A stretch of DNA of 64,000 bases from Aplectana chamaeleonis (GCA_029168955.1 JAPDOI010000294.1:1-64000), one strand, 5' to 3'; shown: positions 1 through 10,639, counted from the stretch's first letter. Notes: a model not told the origin generated them from the sequence alone. Made by a program: numbers and translations.

Positions 1-1405
1 TTCGATTCCTCGGTATGCGAAGCTGGCCTTTTAGAGGAAACTCCCCCGTACCTCTGCTAGACGATTTCTTCAGTATACGAATACTGCATACCCAGATTTT
101 GATCATAAAGTGGTTCTAAGAATCTGATCCTGACCGGGGTAATCAATTTCACCGTCGTTTCCCCAAAAATTCAAATTTTCTTAAGAAAAAAGATCCCATG
201 TAGCCTGAAAAAAGCTCTGATGGCAAAAAAATTCTCACATATGTCCATATATGTCATAGTTCAATCCTGAAAGAAAAATCGAGTCAACTTACTTCTCGAA
301 ATAATTATTAAGTTTAAGTCGAATTGGGATTTGATTAGCTCTATGATTACCTCAAGATCGAAAAGTATGCTAACAATGATATGAAAACAATTTGGAATGA
401 TTATTATGAAAGGTGGTGTATTACTATGTTTGATGCCATGTACGTACGTGGCTTTTACAGATGGGGCGAAAGGCATGTAGGGAGTGAACAGTAAAGCAAT
501 TGAATAGTAAAGCTTTGCGCATCCACCAGCACTTATGACTTGAATTATTCGACAATACCTGTCTATTGAGCAGGGAGCCGAATTGAGGTAGAGAGACAGA
601 GGTAGGCGCCGTGATGAGATGCGCAGCCTGCGTAGGTGGCCAGGCAAGCATACCAGGTATAATTAGGCCCTGTGAGAAGCGGAGTGGGTATATTCATAAA
701 TTAAACTATCTTCTTCATAGCCTCTAAACCTGTAAACCTTTCGTGCCCTTTATTGTTGCTGTTCGGGCCCCTGTTATTGTCTCTCAAACGTGACCTGTAC
801 TGTTACATTAAGAACAGTAGAAAAAATATAAATTGACAAACGCAGCATTGATTCGCGAATGTATGACGAAGATGGTCCAAAATCCTAGCACCGAATGTAG
901 ATCAGCAAATTTTCCCTTGTCCATTTGTGGTCTTTTCATTAAATTTAAAGTACCATTCAAGAGCTTGATCCTTCCTCCGTCTAATGCAGCAACTCGAAAA
1001 ACTCGACCTGCATCGAATTTTATACCAGAGCTTGAAGAAAGTTTTGAGCACATCCAACAGGGCTGTTTCAGGTCAAAAAATCAATTGAGTCTTGTGAATA
1101 CTAGAGTGTAGTACTTAAACGGATTCGCGGAATCTATCCAATGCTGAAAATTTGGCATTTTTCCATTTTTCTGAAATTTTTGAGAATGGCAATTCTTATT
1201 ATATCATCATGAACAGACGGCTTTAGAGCACCCAGCTCCAGAATCGCCCTAATCCATCATTGCTTTGCCTGGTAATATCCGTTTTGTCAATTATGTACTT
1301 TCCTCTCGAAATAGAGATTTTAACTTTTCTTGTTTAATGATCGATGATGGGCGAAATGTATATCATTAGATAAGATATTCTCCATCTCAGAAAATCGTAG
1401 TATTC
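1..1405. other. no gene or repeat recognised
   Basis: AT-rich DNA. The longest open stretch is 128 codons on the - strand (261-647), without a family match or splice context. Confidence 0.4.
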
Positions 1406-1767
1406 AATGCGTGCCGAATATGCATTCAACTCGAGCGGCTACACTCATCGAAAGGCTCTATCGCAGGGGCACGTGCTCGGTAGAGCAGAACGTGCAGCAA
1501 CATTTAATCGCAGGAGCACGTGCTGCAGCACACCGACAAGCGACGCGGCCGGCGCGTCCTCAGGAGTGCGTCGTATGCTTTCCTTTTTTGGAATTTCGTT
1601 TCGTCGTCGAGTTGAATGTGTATCTTGTACGCATTGAACGACTTATTTGTTCTGGCTCGACTTGTAAATTGAAGCACATTTGGAGCACGTGCTCCTCTAA
1701 CAGCACCTTCCCTTACTGTGCTCGGAACCGCCTTGTCTTCAAGTTGAATGCATATTCGACACGCATT
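1406..1767. mobile_element. 362-bp foldback with repeated GAGCACGTGCTC
   Basis: AATGCGTGCCGAATATGCAT at the left recurs in complement at 1740-1767 (about 25 of 27 positions). A third, weaker copy lies at 1609-1637. The palindrome GAGCACGTGCTC or close variants occur near 1470, 1515 and 1682. Two overlapping open frames of 119 and 126 codons cross it on opposite strands, but I see no protein family. Confidence 0.65.
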
Positions 1768-1884
1768 ATATGCGGCGATCGCCTGAGATAGTAAATTAAT
1801 TTTAGATAGGCTGCTCTTGATAAGGGCAAAATGAGAAAATAGCCCCTTGCGAGGAATCAGCACACCCGTTTCCGTTGAACCTTA

Positions 1885-2096
1885 CTCAGGCGATTCTCGA
1901 TCAGGAGCTGCCTCACAGTTTGGCCGATACTCCCAAATTACGGATGGGCAAAAGTGGCTGTTCGGGTCACTGCTGTTATGCTAATCCAGTTCGTCCGAAC
2001 AGTAACAGCAGTGGCCCGGAGATCGGGAGAACGAGCCAAACTGTCAGGCGGCTCCAACTCCTGTTCGGTGCCTTTTAGGGCTGAAAATCGCCTCAG
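1885..2096. mobile_element. 212-bp foldback, ends CTCAGGCGATT
   Basis: CTCAGGCGATTCTC and GAAAATCGCCTCAG mark the ends. Further paired blocks are CAGTTTGGC/GCCAAACTG and CACTGCTGTTA/TAACAGCAGTG. The end resembles that of the 25877-26603 element (CTCAGGCGA). Confidence 0.65.
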
Positions 2097-2126
2097 TCTG
2101 TTCCCAACCACGTAGAACTTGTTTGC

Positions 2127-2827
2127 GTCAAGTGGCGTTCACAGTTTTTGCCGGGAGACGCGATGGTCCATGTCAGTGCGACGCGAAGATCGCTTCGCTC
2201 ATGAGTTCAGGGGCGGCATGCACGACCGCCCTGAGATGGGGTCTGAGACCCCGTGTGTGGGACTCTCCGCACCCGACATTCACTCTCGCGCCAAGCGCGA
2301 CGCGACGCGATTTCCCTCACCTTCCAGGCGCGTTCATGCATGCCGCCACAGACGTGAACGCTGCGCGAATTCTGGGTAACTACGCGCGATAGCGTACGTG
2401 CGCGGCCTTGCGTAAACGAGCGAATCAGCGACAAGACTGCCTTTATGCGACGTCCATCGCATTGCATTGCCAAGCAACGCGATTGACTTTGCTTGAAGGC
2501 GATTTGAGCGTCATTTTGAGTGTATCGCGCTTGTTCACTCCTAGGCGGAATTCAGAATTCATTCGCGGTGCGGCGCAACGCTATAATCAGCCTGAATATC
2601 GATTAATCGGCGTTGGGTAGTAGGTGTTCACAGTGAAGATGCACTATTTATTCGAACTGACCCGCAATTTCCCGTCGCACTTTTGTTAATGCTACAAAAA
2701 AATTGTCGTTGCTTGTTTACGAAAAATTGCGTACGTTGTGTGTAGCCACTCAGAGCTCACACCCATATTCCTGCGCGACGTGATGTGCCATCGCGTCGCC
2801 CCACGGAAACTCTGAACGCCGCCTGAC
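2127..2827. mobile_element. 701-bp TIR element, family G (CGACGCGATGG ends)
   Basis: GTCAAGTGGCGTTCACAG...GACGCGATGG at the left pairs with CCATCGCGTCGCC...GAACGCCGCCTGAC at the right. The interior is rich in GCGACGCGA. AGGTGTTCACAGTGAAGA (2621-2638) is shared with the other copy at 54716. Ends directly against the next element. Confidence 0.7.
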
Positions 2828-2998
2828 TCTGAGAGAACTGGCCGCTGTAGTACCACAATCGTGCCGCAGCGTCCCTCTATAGTTCCGCAGTCGTACCGCA
2901 ATGACGATGCAGTGGGCTCGCACTTTGTGCCAAATACCGGCAATAGCGCCGCAATGATTGCGGTACTATTGCGGAGCTACTGCGGGCAAAAATCACAG
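2827..2998. mobile_element. family F element, GTACCGCAATCG arms, copy 1
   Basis: Begins CTCTGAGAGAACTGGCCGC, then diverged repeats of GTACCGCAATCGT in both orientations (for example GATTGCGGTACTATTGCGG at 2957-2975). The start matches the end of the 10.4-kb copy and resembles the 34.2-kb family (CTCTGAGAGAATC). Confidence 0.55.
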
Positions 2999-3554
2999 TG
3001 CCGCCGAAGCCAGCCATGCCATTTATCGATCCACTCAACCCCGGCTTTGCCAGCCGTTTCTCATCCACTCGCCTTCGTCTTTCAGTTCTGTTGGAACGAA
3101 AGCGTGTCTCTTGCTTTTCTCAAAATTCATTTCCTCTCTTAGGGAACTGACACTTTCATCCTCTTCAGTCCTATAAGCGTTGATGTTGACGAAGTTTCGA
3201 ATCATTTTTTTGCGTGAAAGTTTAGAATCATTTCTTGAACTCAAGAAGCTTTTTGAGTTTTGAGTTTTTGAATTTATTGAGCACATTCGACCATTAACAC
3301 TTACCTGGAATTCATGAACTTTGAATCTTCAATAATATGCAACATTCTGTACCAAGCCGAGGTCCCATAGTTCTCTTCTGCGTGTGCTTCCAGGGATAAG
3401 CGGATTTTTTTCAAAACTTTTAGAGGCTATGTCCACGATAGAAAGCCGTATTCTAGCGTTTTCTATGTTTCTCAGTAGGCAAGTTCTCGATGTAGAGGAT
3501 TATTGGGAAACGCGTCTCTATATAGAACTTTTTGAAAGCCGAATAAAAAAAGTT

Positions 3555-3837
3555 CTTTAAAAACCATATTTATTATTTATTTACGCCTGTTGGTGTGGTT
3601 CTTGCGCACTGCAGACAAAAACGTCAAACCAAACATCGCAAATTAATTTGAGCTTTTGAAATTTTTAGGTAAGTGACTTTGCTTTCTGTTTCGCATATAC
3701 CAGAAACTCTTGAAACAATTAAGAAAGTTGAATGCTCATGTTTAGATCTTACAATTTCCAGGAATAAAGAGTATGGCACTCAGAAAACTATGGACAACTG
3801 CCTTATGGCTTGGGCGGGTGATCCGATGGGTCGACTG
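3555..3837 (+). repeat. repeat R, copy 1 (left part)
   Basis: TTAGGTAAG, TTTGCTT(T/C)CTGTTT, ATGGACAACTG..., GGGCGG and CCGATGGG occur in the same order and spacing as at 37740-38045. Here the repeat stops where the GATCCGCCCGCC array begins, which suggests that the array element inserted at 3838. Confidence 0.5.
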
Positions 3838-4240
3838 CTCAGACAGTAGGTGCGGGCGGATCGCTGAGCTTTTGGCGGGCGGATCGGACATCCCCCGCCA
3901 TCCGCCCGCCAGTAGCCAGCGTTCCGCCCGGCAATAGCCAGCGATCCGCCCGCCAGTAGCCAGCGATCCGCTCGCCTGCCAGTGCAGCTGTAGCCATCCG
4001 CCCTTTGCCGGTAGCCGGCGATCTGCCCGGCAGTAGCCAGTGATCCACCCGCCAGTAGCCAGCGATCCGCCCGTCAGTAGCCAGCGATCTCGCCCGCCAG
4101 TAACCAGCGATCCGCCCGCCAGTAGCCAGCGATCCGCCCGCCAGTAACCAGCGATCCGCCCGGTAAAGTTATCATCGATCCACCTGCCAGTTATCAGCGA
4201 TCTACCCGCCAGTTATCAGCGATTTACCCGTAATTTGAAC
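3838..4240. mobile_element. GATCCGCCCGCCAGTAGCCAGC tandem array with TIR-like left end
   Basis: Begins CTCAGACAGTAGGTGCGGGC, which recurs in complement at the end of the 7721-8087 element. Then about 14 copies of a ~21-22-bp unit (GATCCGCCCGCC + AGTAGCCAGC) follow, decaying to AGTTATCAGCGATTTACCC at the right. The first units are in the opposite orientation. The right end is not clear. Confidence 0.7.
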
Positions 4241-4282
4241 CCCTTCTCCTTTTTGATCCCTCGGGTCGGGGACCACTTTTAA

Positions 4283-4774
4283 AGGCACAGTCCAACCTCA
4301 AAAATCAATTTTCTGTTTCCTTTCTTATCTTGAAAATGGTCTCACGCTGATTCCAATGATGCTCTCTCTAGTCGTACAAGGCCCTGGGAGCGGAGTTGTG
4401 GCCCTCAAAAATTGAGCTGCGGAAGCCATGGTGGACGAGTTGTCCGGAGGCTTGTAACTTCCGTCATTTGCAACTCATGGATGCGAGCCGACCTGAATAA
4501 AGAGAGGAGGCTGGAGAATGTAGGGAAGAACGGTAGCTATTGATCGGAAATCATCACCATATCGCCACTGTTCAGCTCCAAAGATCGTAAAGGGGCGTGC
4601 CAAAAGTGGCTTCCTGGTGTGGGCGCCCCAGATTGGCTTCCTCCTATATCTCGCTTATTCTGCAGTGGAATCGAGAGCTCTCACTGCTGGCAGTGTGCTT
4701 ATACGGGGTGGGTCTACTTCATAATTATGTGGGAATCTTAGATTTGGCCCCCTCTGGAGATTGGATCTGTGCCT
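4283..4774 (+). mobile_element. 492-bp TTAA-type element, family B, copy 1
   Basis: The ends are AGGCACAG and CTGTGCCT, flanked by TTAA on both sides. Central blocks CACGCTGATTCCAATGATG and GGTGGACGAGTTGTCCGGAGG are shared with the AGGCAGTG elements. So families A and B are related in the left half. Confidence 0.8.
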
Positions 4775-4999
4775 TTAAGCGCCTATGACGCAGTGTTAAT
4801 CAACCCAAAGAGTTGACTACCCAAACATTTTGAGGAAAAACCTGGGCCAAAAATCCGGTCGTACTTCTTACCGCCTAAGGAAACTGAAGCCCTGAAGTTT
4901 GTGCTGCAACCCTAGACCCCACCCGGCGTATAGTCGACAACAGATCGCTTTTGATATTTTGCTTTCCTTATTGTTTCTGGAGAAAGCCGATGTGCCTAT

Positions 5000-5080
5000 A
5001 AAGTTAGTACATAACTTGCGTGCACCGAGCTTGCGCCAAGTCACAATAAGGGAACGCAAGGTATGTGGGCAACCGGTGCC
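5000..5080. repeat. family N dyad repeat, copy 1
   Basis: GCGTGCACCGAGCTTGCGCC then AAGGGAACGCAAGGTATGTG. The TIR-like core (TTGCGCC...GGTGCAC) is better preserved at 14905-15000 and 57310-57400. Confidence 0.5.
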
Positions 5081-5726
5081 GGCCGTACTTCTGCACACCT
5101 CAGTACTTGCTCATCTACTGCCTTATACCCACATAATAATGAATCAATTCCGTTTACTCCGTCCCGTGTCTCATATTCTACCCTTTAATGTTTGAAAACT
5201 TTTTACAATTTTTTCTTAGAAGTTGGTTCACGACAGATTGACCCACCGGTGTACGATAGGCCACTTCGAACACCAGACACGGCAGTTGGTCAAGCTCTTC
5301 AAAAATTGGAATGCAATGCCCCAGTCTCCTCAAAAAGAATTACGTCCAGCCCGCCCTGCAGTGTCCGAACAGGGAGTGAAATAAAGCGCTCCGCATTTGC
5401 AGATAAGGTCTGTTGCAGCACGCAGCTTACTAAACAATCTTGCTGAGAACTAAATGATAGTGTGCCGTGACCCCCGTAGACTCCAGCTCTCTAGTATATC
5501 TGAGCTGCTCGCTGCAACTACGGTTGTTTGCAGCTGCAGACCCAAAGTTAACTCCGATTAGGCAGTAGAGATTTAAAGCTCATCAGCTGCGCTGGGTAGT
5601 AGTACTTTGCGGTTCGGATTGTGCTCCAACATGGGGCGCAGGTTGGATATTGTGGAATCATTCACGCGACCATCCTTTCAGGGCGCCAGTTCACAATCAC
5701 CCTGAAAAGTATACTGTAGGGCTATA

Positions 5727-5820
5727 TCCATGAAACTACGGAAGCCTCCCGGAAGGGTTCCTATAAGCAGCCAGTGTATGCGTTGGGCGAACTTTAGACC
5801 TTCCCGGGAGGCGCTCCCTT
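5727..5820. repeat. family U short foldback, copy 1
   Basis: TGAAACTACGGAAGCCTCCC...CCTTCCCGGGAGGCGCTCC. The copy at 18238-18345 has GTGAAACCACGGGAGCCTCC in the same place. Confidence 0.45.
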
Positions 5821-6024
5821 TATTTCCCCATGAATACGGCCAACTAATCCAAATCGCGCCAAAACGTTTTGCTAGCTACAACTAGTCGTGCATTTTCATC
5901 TTTTGGCAAAATGGAGTCAAAATCACATTGTGCCATGCTCCCTACATTGCCTAAGTTCCAGAAAAATCTGCATTGTGGGTCTCGGAATAATGAAATTCCT
6001 ATTCACCATGCGTTCCTGATTCAA

Positions 6025-6100
6025 GGTTACACAAACTTTGGTGCACCTATGTATTAGCATATGGCGCACCGAGCTTGCGCCAACGTTTACTAGGGAACAG
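6025..6100. repeat. family N dyad repeat, copy 2
   Basis: TTTGGTGCACCTATG...CATATGGCGCACCGAGC forms an inverted repeat around TATTAG, followed by TTGCGCCAACGTTTACTAGG and GAACAG. Confidence 0.5.
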
Positions 6101-6627
6101 AACGTCTTCACTTAGGATCCATGCTGATAAGCGACATTTCAAATATCGTAATTCGACTTCTTTGAAACTCGGACTTTCGGGTATATTCAGGTTTTCAAAT
6201 TCCTACCTTTCGTGATCCTCCCTCCCATAGAAAAATCCTCAAAAATGTGGGCAGTCACGGTCTCACATATCCAAATTGGGGAACCTCATCACTGGAATTC
6301 AACACTGCGCCCAACAGCCAGCCTGCACGCTAAACCGGGACACCGCCTGCAACGCCGACACACGACGCGGCCGACACAGCGACACACGATGCGGCCGGCG
6401 CTCACGACGCGCGGCGCGCGACGACTCCTCCCAACCTCCATTGGGGCCTTCACCGGGTCAGAGGGGACTTCCAGATAGGGTCTGGGAAGCACCGCAAACT
6501 CTTTTAGTAACTGGAACCGATGTGATCGCCGCTGCCATCCTGACTCCTGCACCTGAAAATGCGTCATATATCTACTTCCCTCGAAGGAGGCTCGCTTCCT
6601 CTAAAAAACCAAGGTTGACACCAAATT

Positions 6628-6830
6628 ACTTAAGTTGTGCCCTGGAAGAAAAGACAGAATATCGAATAGATTCGAATGACTCCTTTTTTATCGTCCGACT
6701 TTTTTGAATATATTCGAATGGCCCTCTTTTTCGAGGTCCGAATTTTGCAATAGTTTCCAATGAAATCGACTCGAACATATTCGAATAATTTCAAAGCGAA
6801 AAACTGAAAACAGGCCAAGTGAGCCGTCAG
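6628..6830 (+). mobile_element. left-end fragment of the ATTCGAAT element (family K)
   Basis: AAGTTGTGCCCTGG...GAATATCGAATAGATTCG, repeated ATATTCGAAT motifs, then AATTTCAAAGCGAAAAACTG and AAACAGGCCAAGTGAG match 21047-21320 closely. Confidence 0.7.
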
Positions 6831-7071
6831 TGGATGATCGTAAATTACTCCAAGCGCAGGGGAGGCGGGAAAACTCGGTGACTCTTCCATTCACGCGCTT
6901 CGCTTCGCTTCTCCCCGTTCGTCCACTCATGCGCTCCGATCATCCCCTCTGCCCGTCCCTTTCGTAATCGGAATACATTACGACCACCACCCTAGTTGCC
7001 CAAGAAATACTGACAACACAAGTCGTTTTCGCTGATGCGACCTGAGCTTTCTCTTGTAAAACGTGGATGGG

Positions 7072-7318
7072 TACATAGTATACTTATGTCGAGTCAAGTC
7101 ATCGAGTCTTGGTATCGACTGAAACAGTCGACATCGAGTCATTCGACTACTCGATTATTCGAAAGTTTGAAAAACCAAATTAGTCGAAAACTCGATTATT
7201 CGAAATTCCTGAAAATCGAGTTAGTCGAAAACTCGATTATTCGAAATTTTCAGAAATCGACTTAGTCGAAAACTCGATTATTCGAAAAAATTTACGAGTC
7301 GCCGAAGTATAGTACATA
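7072..7318. mobile_element. ~247-bp TIR element with CTCGATTATTCGAA tandem repeats
   Basis: The ends ACATAGTATACTTATGTCGA and the complement of CGCCGAAGTATAGTACAT pair. Inside, AGTCGAAAACTCGATTATTC is repeated four times with a period of about 40 bp. Confidence 0.65.
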
Positions 7319-7720
7319 GCACCATCTCTGCCAAGAATTTAACGATATTGTATGGTTTCTATCATATCTCTAAATAGCCGCGGCGTAGATGTTATTCCGC
7401 CATCTTTTCAGCGAAGCGTTTTTCTCTCCATTTCTAGCATACACCATATGTTTTTTTCAAAGACAACCGCTTCCCCGAATTAGGATACTAGCGATAAACT
7501 GGGAGAATTTAAGAACACGTACTCTAATGAGCTAAATACAAGGTAAGCATTATAAGATCTTTCAACAATTAAGCAACATCAAGAAAAAAGCGACATATAG
7601 AAGTGAAACAACTATAACACTGAAGTAGAGATGGCGGATGGGGATTTATGGCGTGGCAGTGGATCAATAAATGAACCCAATCCACTCATCTTTGATTGAC
7701 CAGTTTCACCGTGTACAATT

Positions 7721-8087
7721 TGAGCGGGCGGATCGCTGGCTATCGAAGCCCTGGCGGGCGGATCGCCGGCAAGTTGCGGGCGGATCGCTGCACCTCATAG
7801 CTTAGCGGGCGGATCGCTGGCTATCAAAGCCCTTGCGGGCGGATCGTTGAGCAGATTGCGGGCGGATCGCCGCTTTAGAGCTTGCCGGCGATCCGCCCGC
7901 TAGGGTGTTCAAGTTTCCCAGGCGCCGCTATCCGCTCGCCAAAACGCAGCGATCTGCCCGCAAAGGCTTTGATAGCCAGCGATCCGCCCGCCGAGGCCAC
8001 GATGAGCAGCGATCCGCCCGCAACTTGCCGGCGTACCGCCCGGAGAGGCCTTGATTGCCAGCGGTCAGTCCGCACCTGTTGTCTGAG
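7721..8087. mobile_element. GCGGGCGGATCGC array element, inverted arms
   Basis: The left half carries GCGGGCGGATCGC five or six times in + orientation, and the right half carries GCGATCCGCCCGC in complement, joined near 7880. It shares the 13-mer and the end CTCAGACA..AGGTGCGG with the 3.8-kb array. Its right end abuts a TTAA-type element fragment. Confidence 0.75.
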
Positions 8088-8216
8088 TGGTTCACGAGAT
8101 TTTCACACAAGTCCTGACCGTTTTTCGAGTTACTTCCATCCCCACTATTCTCAGAAGGACCCAAAGTTTACTTTCCTGCGAAAAACGGGCAAGTTTCTCA
8201 TCATGAGCACTGCCTT
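8088..8216 (-). mobile_element. fragment of a TTAA-type element (subfamily III)
   Basis: Complement of the left end of 46333-46880 and 45230-45480: AACTTGCCCGTTTTTCG, CTTTGGGTCCTTCTGAGA, and AAAATCTCGTG. Ends CTGCCT with TTAA at 8217. Cut at 8088 by the array element, whose insertion likely split it. Confidence 0.6.
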
Positions 8217-8486
8217 TAAATCGAATTTTGAAAAACGAATGACCATCTCACAAGCAAAGTTTACAAAGCGTAAGTCGGATCTGCGGAAACGAAACGTATG
8301 TCAGTATCTCTTGTCTATAGTAAAACTTTGCAGTACCACGCCCCAAGCTGCTGGTTCCAAAAAGTTCATTCATTCATTGAGAACGTCGTATAAGACAGAC
8401 GCTAGAAAAAGTCGCAAAAATTCAGAAAACTTCGAATTACAAGCATATCTAAGACTTCAGTAAAATTTTAGCCATTCCCCATTTAA

Positions 8487-8575
8487 ATGACATCGTGGAC
8501 CTGGCAGTGAGGGTGGCTTTTCCCACGCGCAGATACGCTGACCCCGCTGAGCTATGAGCTTTGCTAAAATTTCAC
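8487..8575 (-). other. tRNA-like sequence (tRNA relic or SINE head)
   Basis: The - strand reads CATAGCTCAGCGGGGTCAGC, a good tRNA A box and D arm. A weak B-box-like AGGTCCACGATG lies about 45 bases downstream. No acceptor stem or proper T stem can be drawn. It is most likely a tRNA-derived relic inside older repeat DNA. Confidence 0.25.
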
Positions 8576-8654
8576 GATAAGGTGAGGGTATCATCAGGAG
8601 TTATTTGGGATGTTTTGAAAAAGAAATCGGATTTGCTCAAAACTTGTATATTAA

Positions 8655-8802
8655 GCCTCTTTCACACTTGCCCGACCGACGTCGGACGACTCGTTATCGA
8701 ATCTGTAATATCTATCTACCTACCCTACACATCTTATCTATCTTAACTTATCAAATTTGATAACGAGTCGTCCGACGTCGCCCGGCAAACTATGAAAGGG
8801 GC
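8655..8802. mobile_element. 148-bp palindromic TTAA element (family M), copy 1
   Basis: GCCTCTTTCACACTTGCCCG ... GGCAAACTATGAAAGGGGC is flanked by TTAA at 8651-8654 and 8803-8806. The flanks rejoin as AACTTGTATA-TTAA-GGGTATTCTAGGG. The complement of 56824-56872 has AACTTGTATGTAGGGGTAATCTAGGG uninterrupted. The 4-bp duplication is therefore demonstrated. Confidence 0.9.
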
Positions 8803-8854
8803 TTAAGGGTATTCTAGGGTGCTGAAAACGAATCTGTGGTCTGTTTGTCGAAAT

Positions 8855-9475
8855 GCTAGAAATACACCTCCTATTAGAAGTACACCTGTCATAGAGGTAC
8901 ACCAAAAAGACGAGTCTCTGAGAATTAGAAGTACACCCTCTATTTGAAGTACACCTCTAATCCAAGTACGATACCGCCGCTATCTAAGGGAAAAATGGGC
9001 AAAGTGGGCAACTAAAGCGTTTTTCGACCCCAACACGCCTCAAAAAGCTCCGTTTTCATTTTCGAAAGGACCAAAATGTTCAATGAAAACGCATTTTTAA
9101 TATGAAGTTAGTTATGAATTTGATAAGGTTTACACAAGATAATGACCCCATTCGATTAAAAACAACTGCACGCGATCTTTAGCATGGTCAAAATGAAAAT
9201 GTATTCCGCCTTGAAAAATAATGTTGCTCTCAAATTTCGCAAAATATTATCACACTATCGGCTAGACCACGACATGCTGTACATTTCAGCGTCTTCGATA
9301 TTGAAAACGGAGCACTTCGAGGTGAGTTGTGGTCGAAAGACGGTTTAGTTGCCCACTTTGCAAATTTCGTCCATTTTTTCCCTTGGATAGCGGCGATATT
9401 GTACATCTAAATTAGAGGAGGCCTGAGGATTAGAAGTGCATGTACCTTTAAAATAGAAAATCCGGTATATTAATT
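8855..9475. repeat. TTAGAAGTACACCTC motif repeat, split by family O
   Basis: Five or so copies of AGAAGTACACCTC/T in 8855-8965, with ATTAGAAGTGCATGTACC and ATCCGGTATATT at 9432-9470. The end resembles ACCGTATTT-type elements such as 53004-53438, but the copy is decayed. Confidence 0.45.
8966..9404. mobile_element. 439-bp TIR element with ~100-bp TIRs (family O)
   Basis: GTACGATACCGCCGCTATCT, AGTGGGCAACTAAAGCG and GCTCCGTTTTCATTTTCG at the left recur in complement at 9278-9404. It sits inside DNA with repeated TTAGAAGTACACCTC motifs on both sides (8855-8965 and 9405-9460), so it probably inserted into another repeat. Confidence 0.8.
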
Positions 9476-9639
9476 AGGTGTTGCAAGTGAAAGGTTTACT
9501 CTTCTTTGGTTGCTGCCCCCCCTAAGTTCCCTTCATTAAGTTGAATATTCACTCGACTTGGATGATACCAAATCTATTCACTCTCTGGTCTCTTACCAGA
9601 GATTTCCTCACTTTCAGAAGACACCCACTGATTACCTAA

Positions 9640-10018
9640 GCCTGTCAGAATGAGACTCTCCACCCACGCGGTCAGCCTGCGCAAGGAGCACACATCAAAC
9701 CTAGTGCATACTTCCCGTGTTGCGCGATCGCAACTGTGCATACTTTCGGTCGATATAGATGACAAGCAATATCGACTTTCGGTCGATATAGATGACAAGC
9801 ATTAGGTCGCGTCGCTCGTGGCGATAAGTATGCACTAGGCCTCACGAAGGCATTTTTCAGACGAGCTGACCGACGACTGAGATACAGTTAACTGGAATAT
9901 TGTTCCCAATTTGTCTGATATTCGTGGTAATCTATTCACGAATCCCAAAAAACCTTCGCGGCGGCCGGTCAACACGCCCACCGGCCGCGTGGGCGAGCAG
10001 TCTCATTCAGATAGACCT
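9640..10018. mobile_element. decayed family D element
   Basis: TCAGAATGAGACTCTCCACC..CACGCGGTCAGC pairs with GCCGGTGGGC...GCGTGGGCGAGCAGTCTCATTC. The arms resemble the D ends (AATGAGAATGGCTGCCCACG). It is interrupted by 9700-9838. Confidence 0.5.
9700..9838. mobile_element. 139-bp foldback nested in the decayed D element
   Basis: CCTAGTGCATACTTCCCG pairs with GATAAGTATGCACTAGG at the right. Inside, a 33-bp unit (ACTTTCGGTCGATATAGATG...) is tandemly duplicated at 9742-9807. Confidence 0.65.
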
Positions 10019-10428
10019 GAATTACCCTGTGGAAGTAATAAAAATTTAATTGATTCTGCTGTGACAAAAAAATTGAGTGTAATCGTTCCATACCAAAAGT
10101 AAATAGACTTTCAAAATAGCAACAAGTTCAGCGGAGAAGAGATTTGTCGGGACAAATAGCTGCATGTAATACCATGTAGCTGTGCTTTCTCGTGAACTAT
10201 AGTGCCACCGTAACTACATACATAGCACGTATTCGTGGTTTAGGCAGCCGATTCTTTGGCGTCCAGTGTGTGGATAATGCTACTGAAAGGGGATTAAATC
10301 TATGGGCCACGGGAAGATATTTTATTCAGTAGAGATTGTGTATGAATAAAGAAGATGCGGTCAATAATGACTTGGTGATTGCAGAAATGGCTTGGAAACA
10401 AAATTATAGGCTTAGCAGGAGCGCCGAA

Positions 10429-10589
10429 GCTGAGACGAAGGCGCTATTGCGGTACGATTGCGGGGCTATCGCGGCAAGGTCGTGGCTGCCCGCAATCGTA
10501 CCGCAATAGTGCCTCTGCGGTGCCGGCCGGCGCCGCAGAGGTACGATTGCGGTACGATTGCGGTACGATTGCGGGCAGTTCTCTCAGAG
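10429..10589. mobile_element. family F element, GTACGATTGCGG arms, copy 2
   Basis: Contains six or more copies of GTACGATTGCGG or its complement, three in direct tandem at 10540-10574. Ends GCGGGCAGTTCTCTCAGAG, the complement of the start of the 2.8-kb copy. A GC-rich palindrome GCCGGCCGGCGCC (10520-10533) lies in the middle. Confidence 0.6.
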
Positions 10590-10639
10590 GAGGGGCGCGC
10601 TGCTGGGTGGGGAAGGAAGGATCGAACTCTCTAATTGCC

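Larger units (their letters stand above)
8310..8870 (+). repeat. fragment of family P foldback, interrupted by family M
   Basis: CTATAGTAAAACTTTGCAGT, CCCCAAGCTGCTGGTTCCAA and CTAGGGTGCTGAAAACGAAT are all found in the complete copy at 56000-57085. The segment between (8380-8640) is poorly conserved. Confidence 0.6.

Noticed and set aside
3838..4240. Possible CRISPR array
   Set aside because: Units are head-to-tail with no unique spacers, and the genome is eukaryotic.
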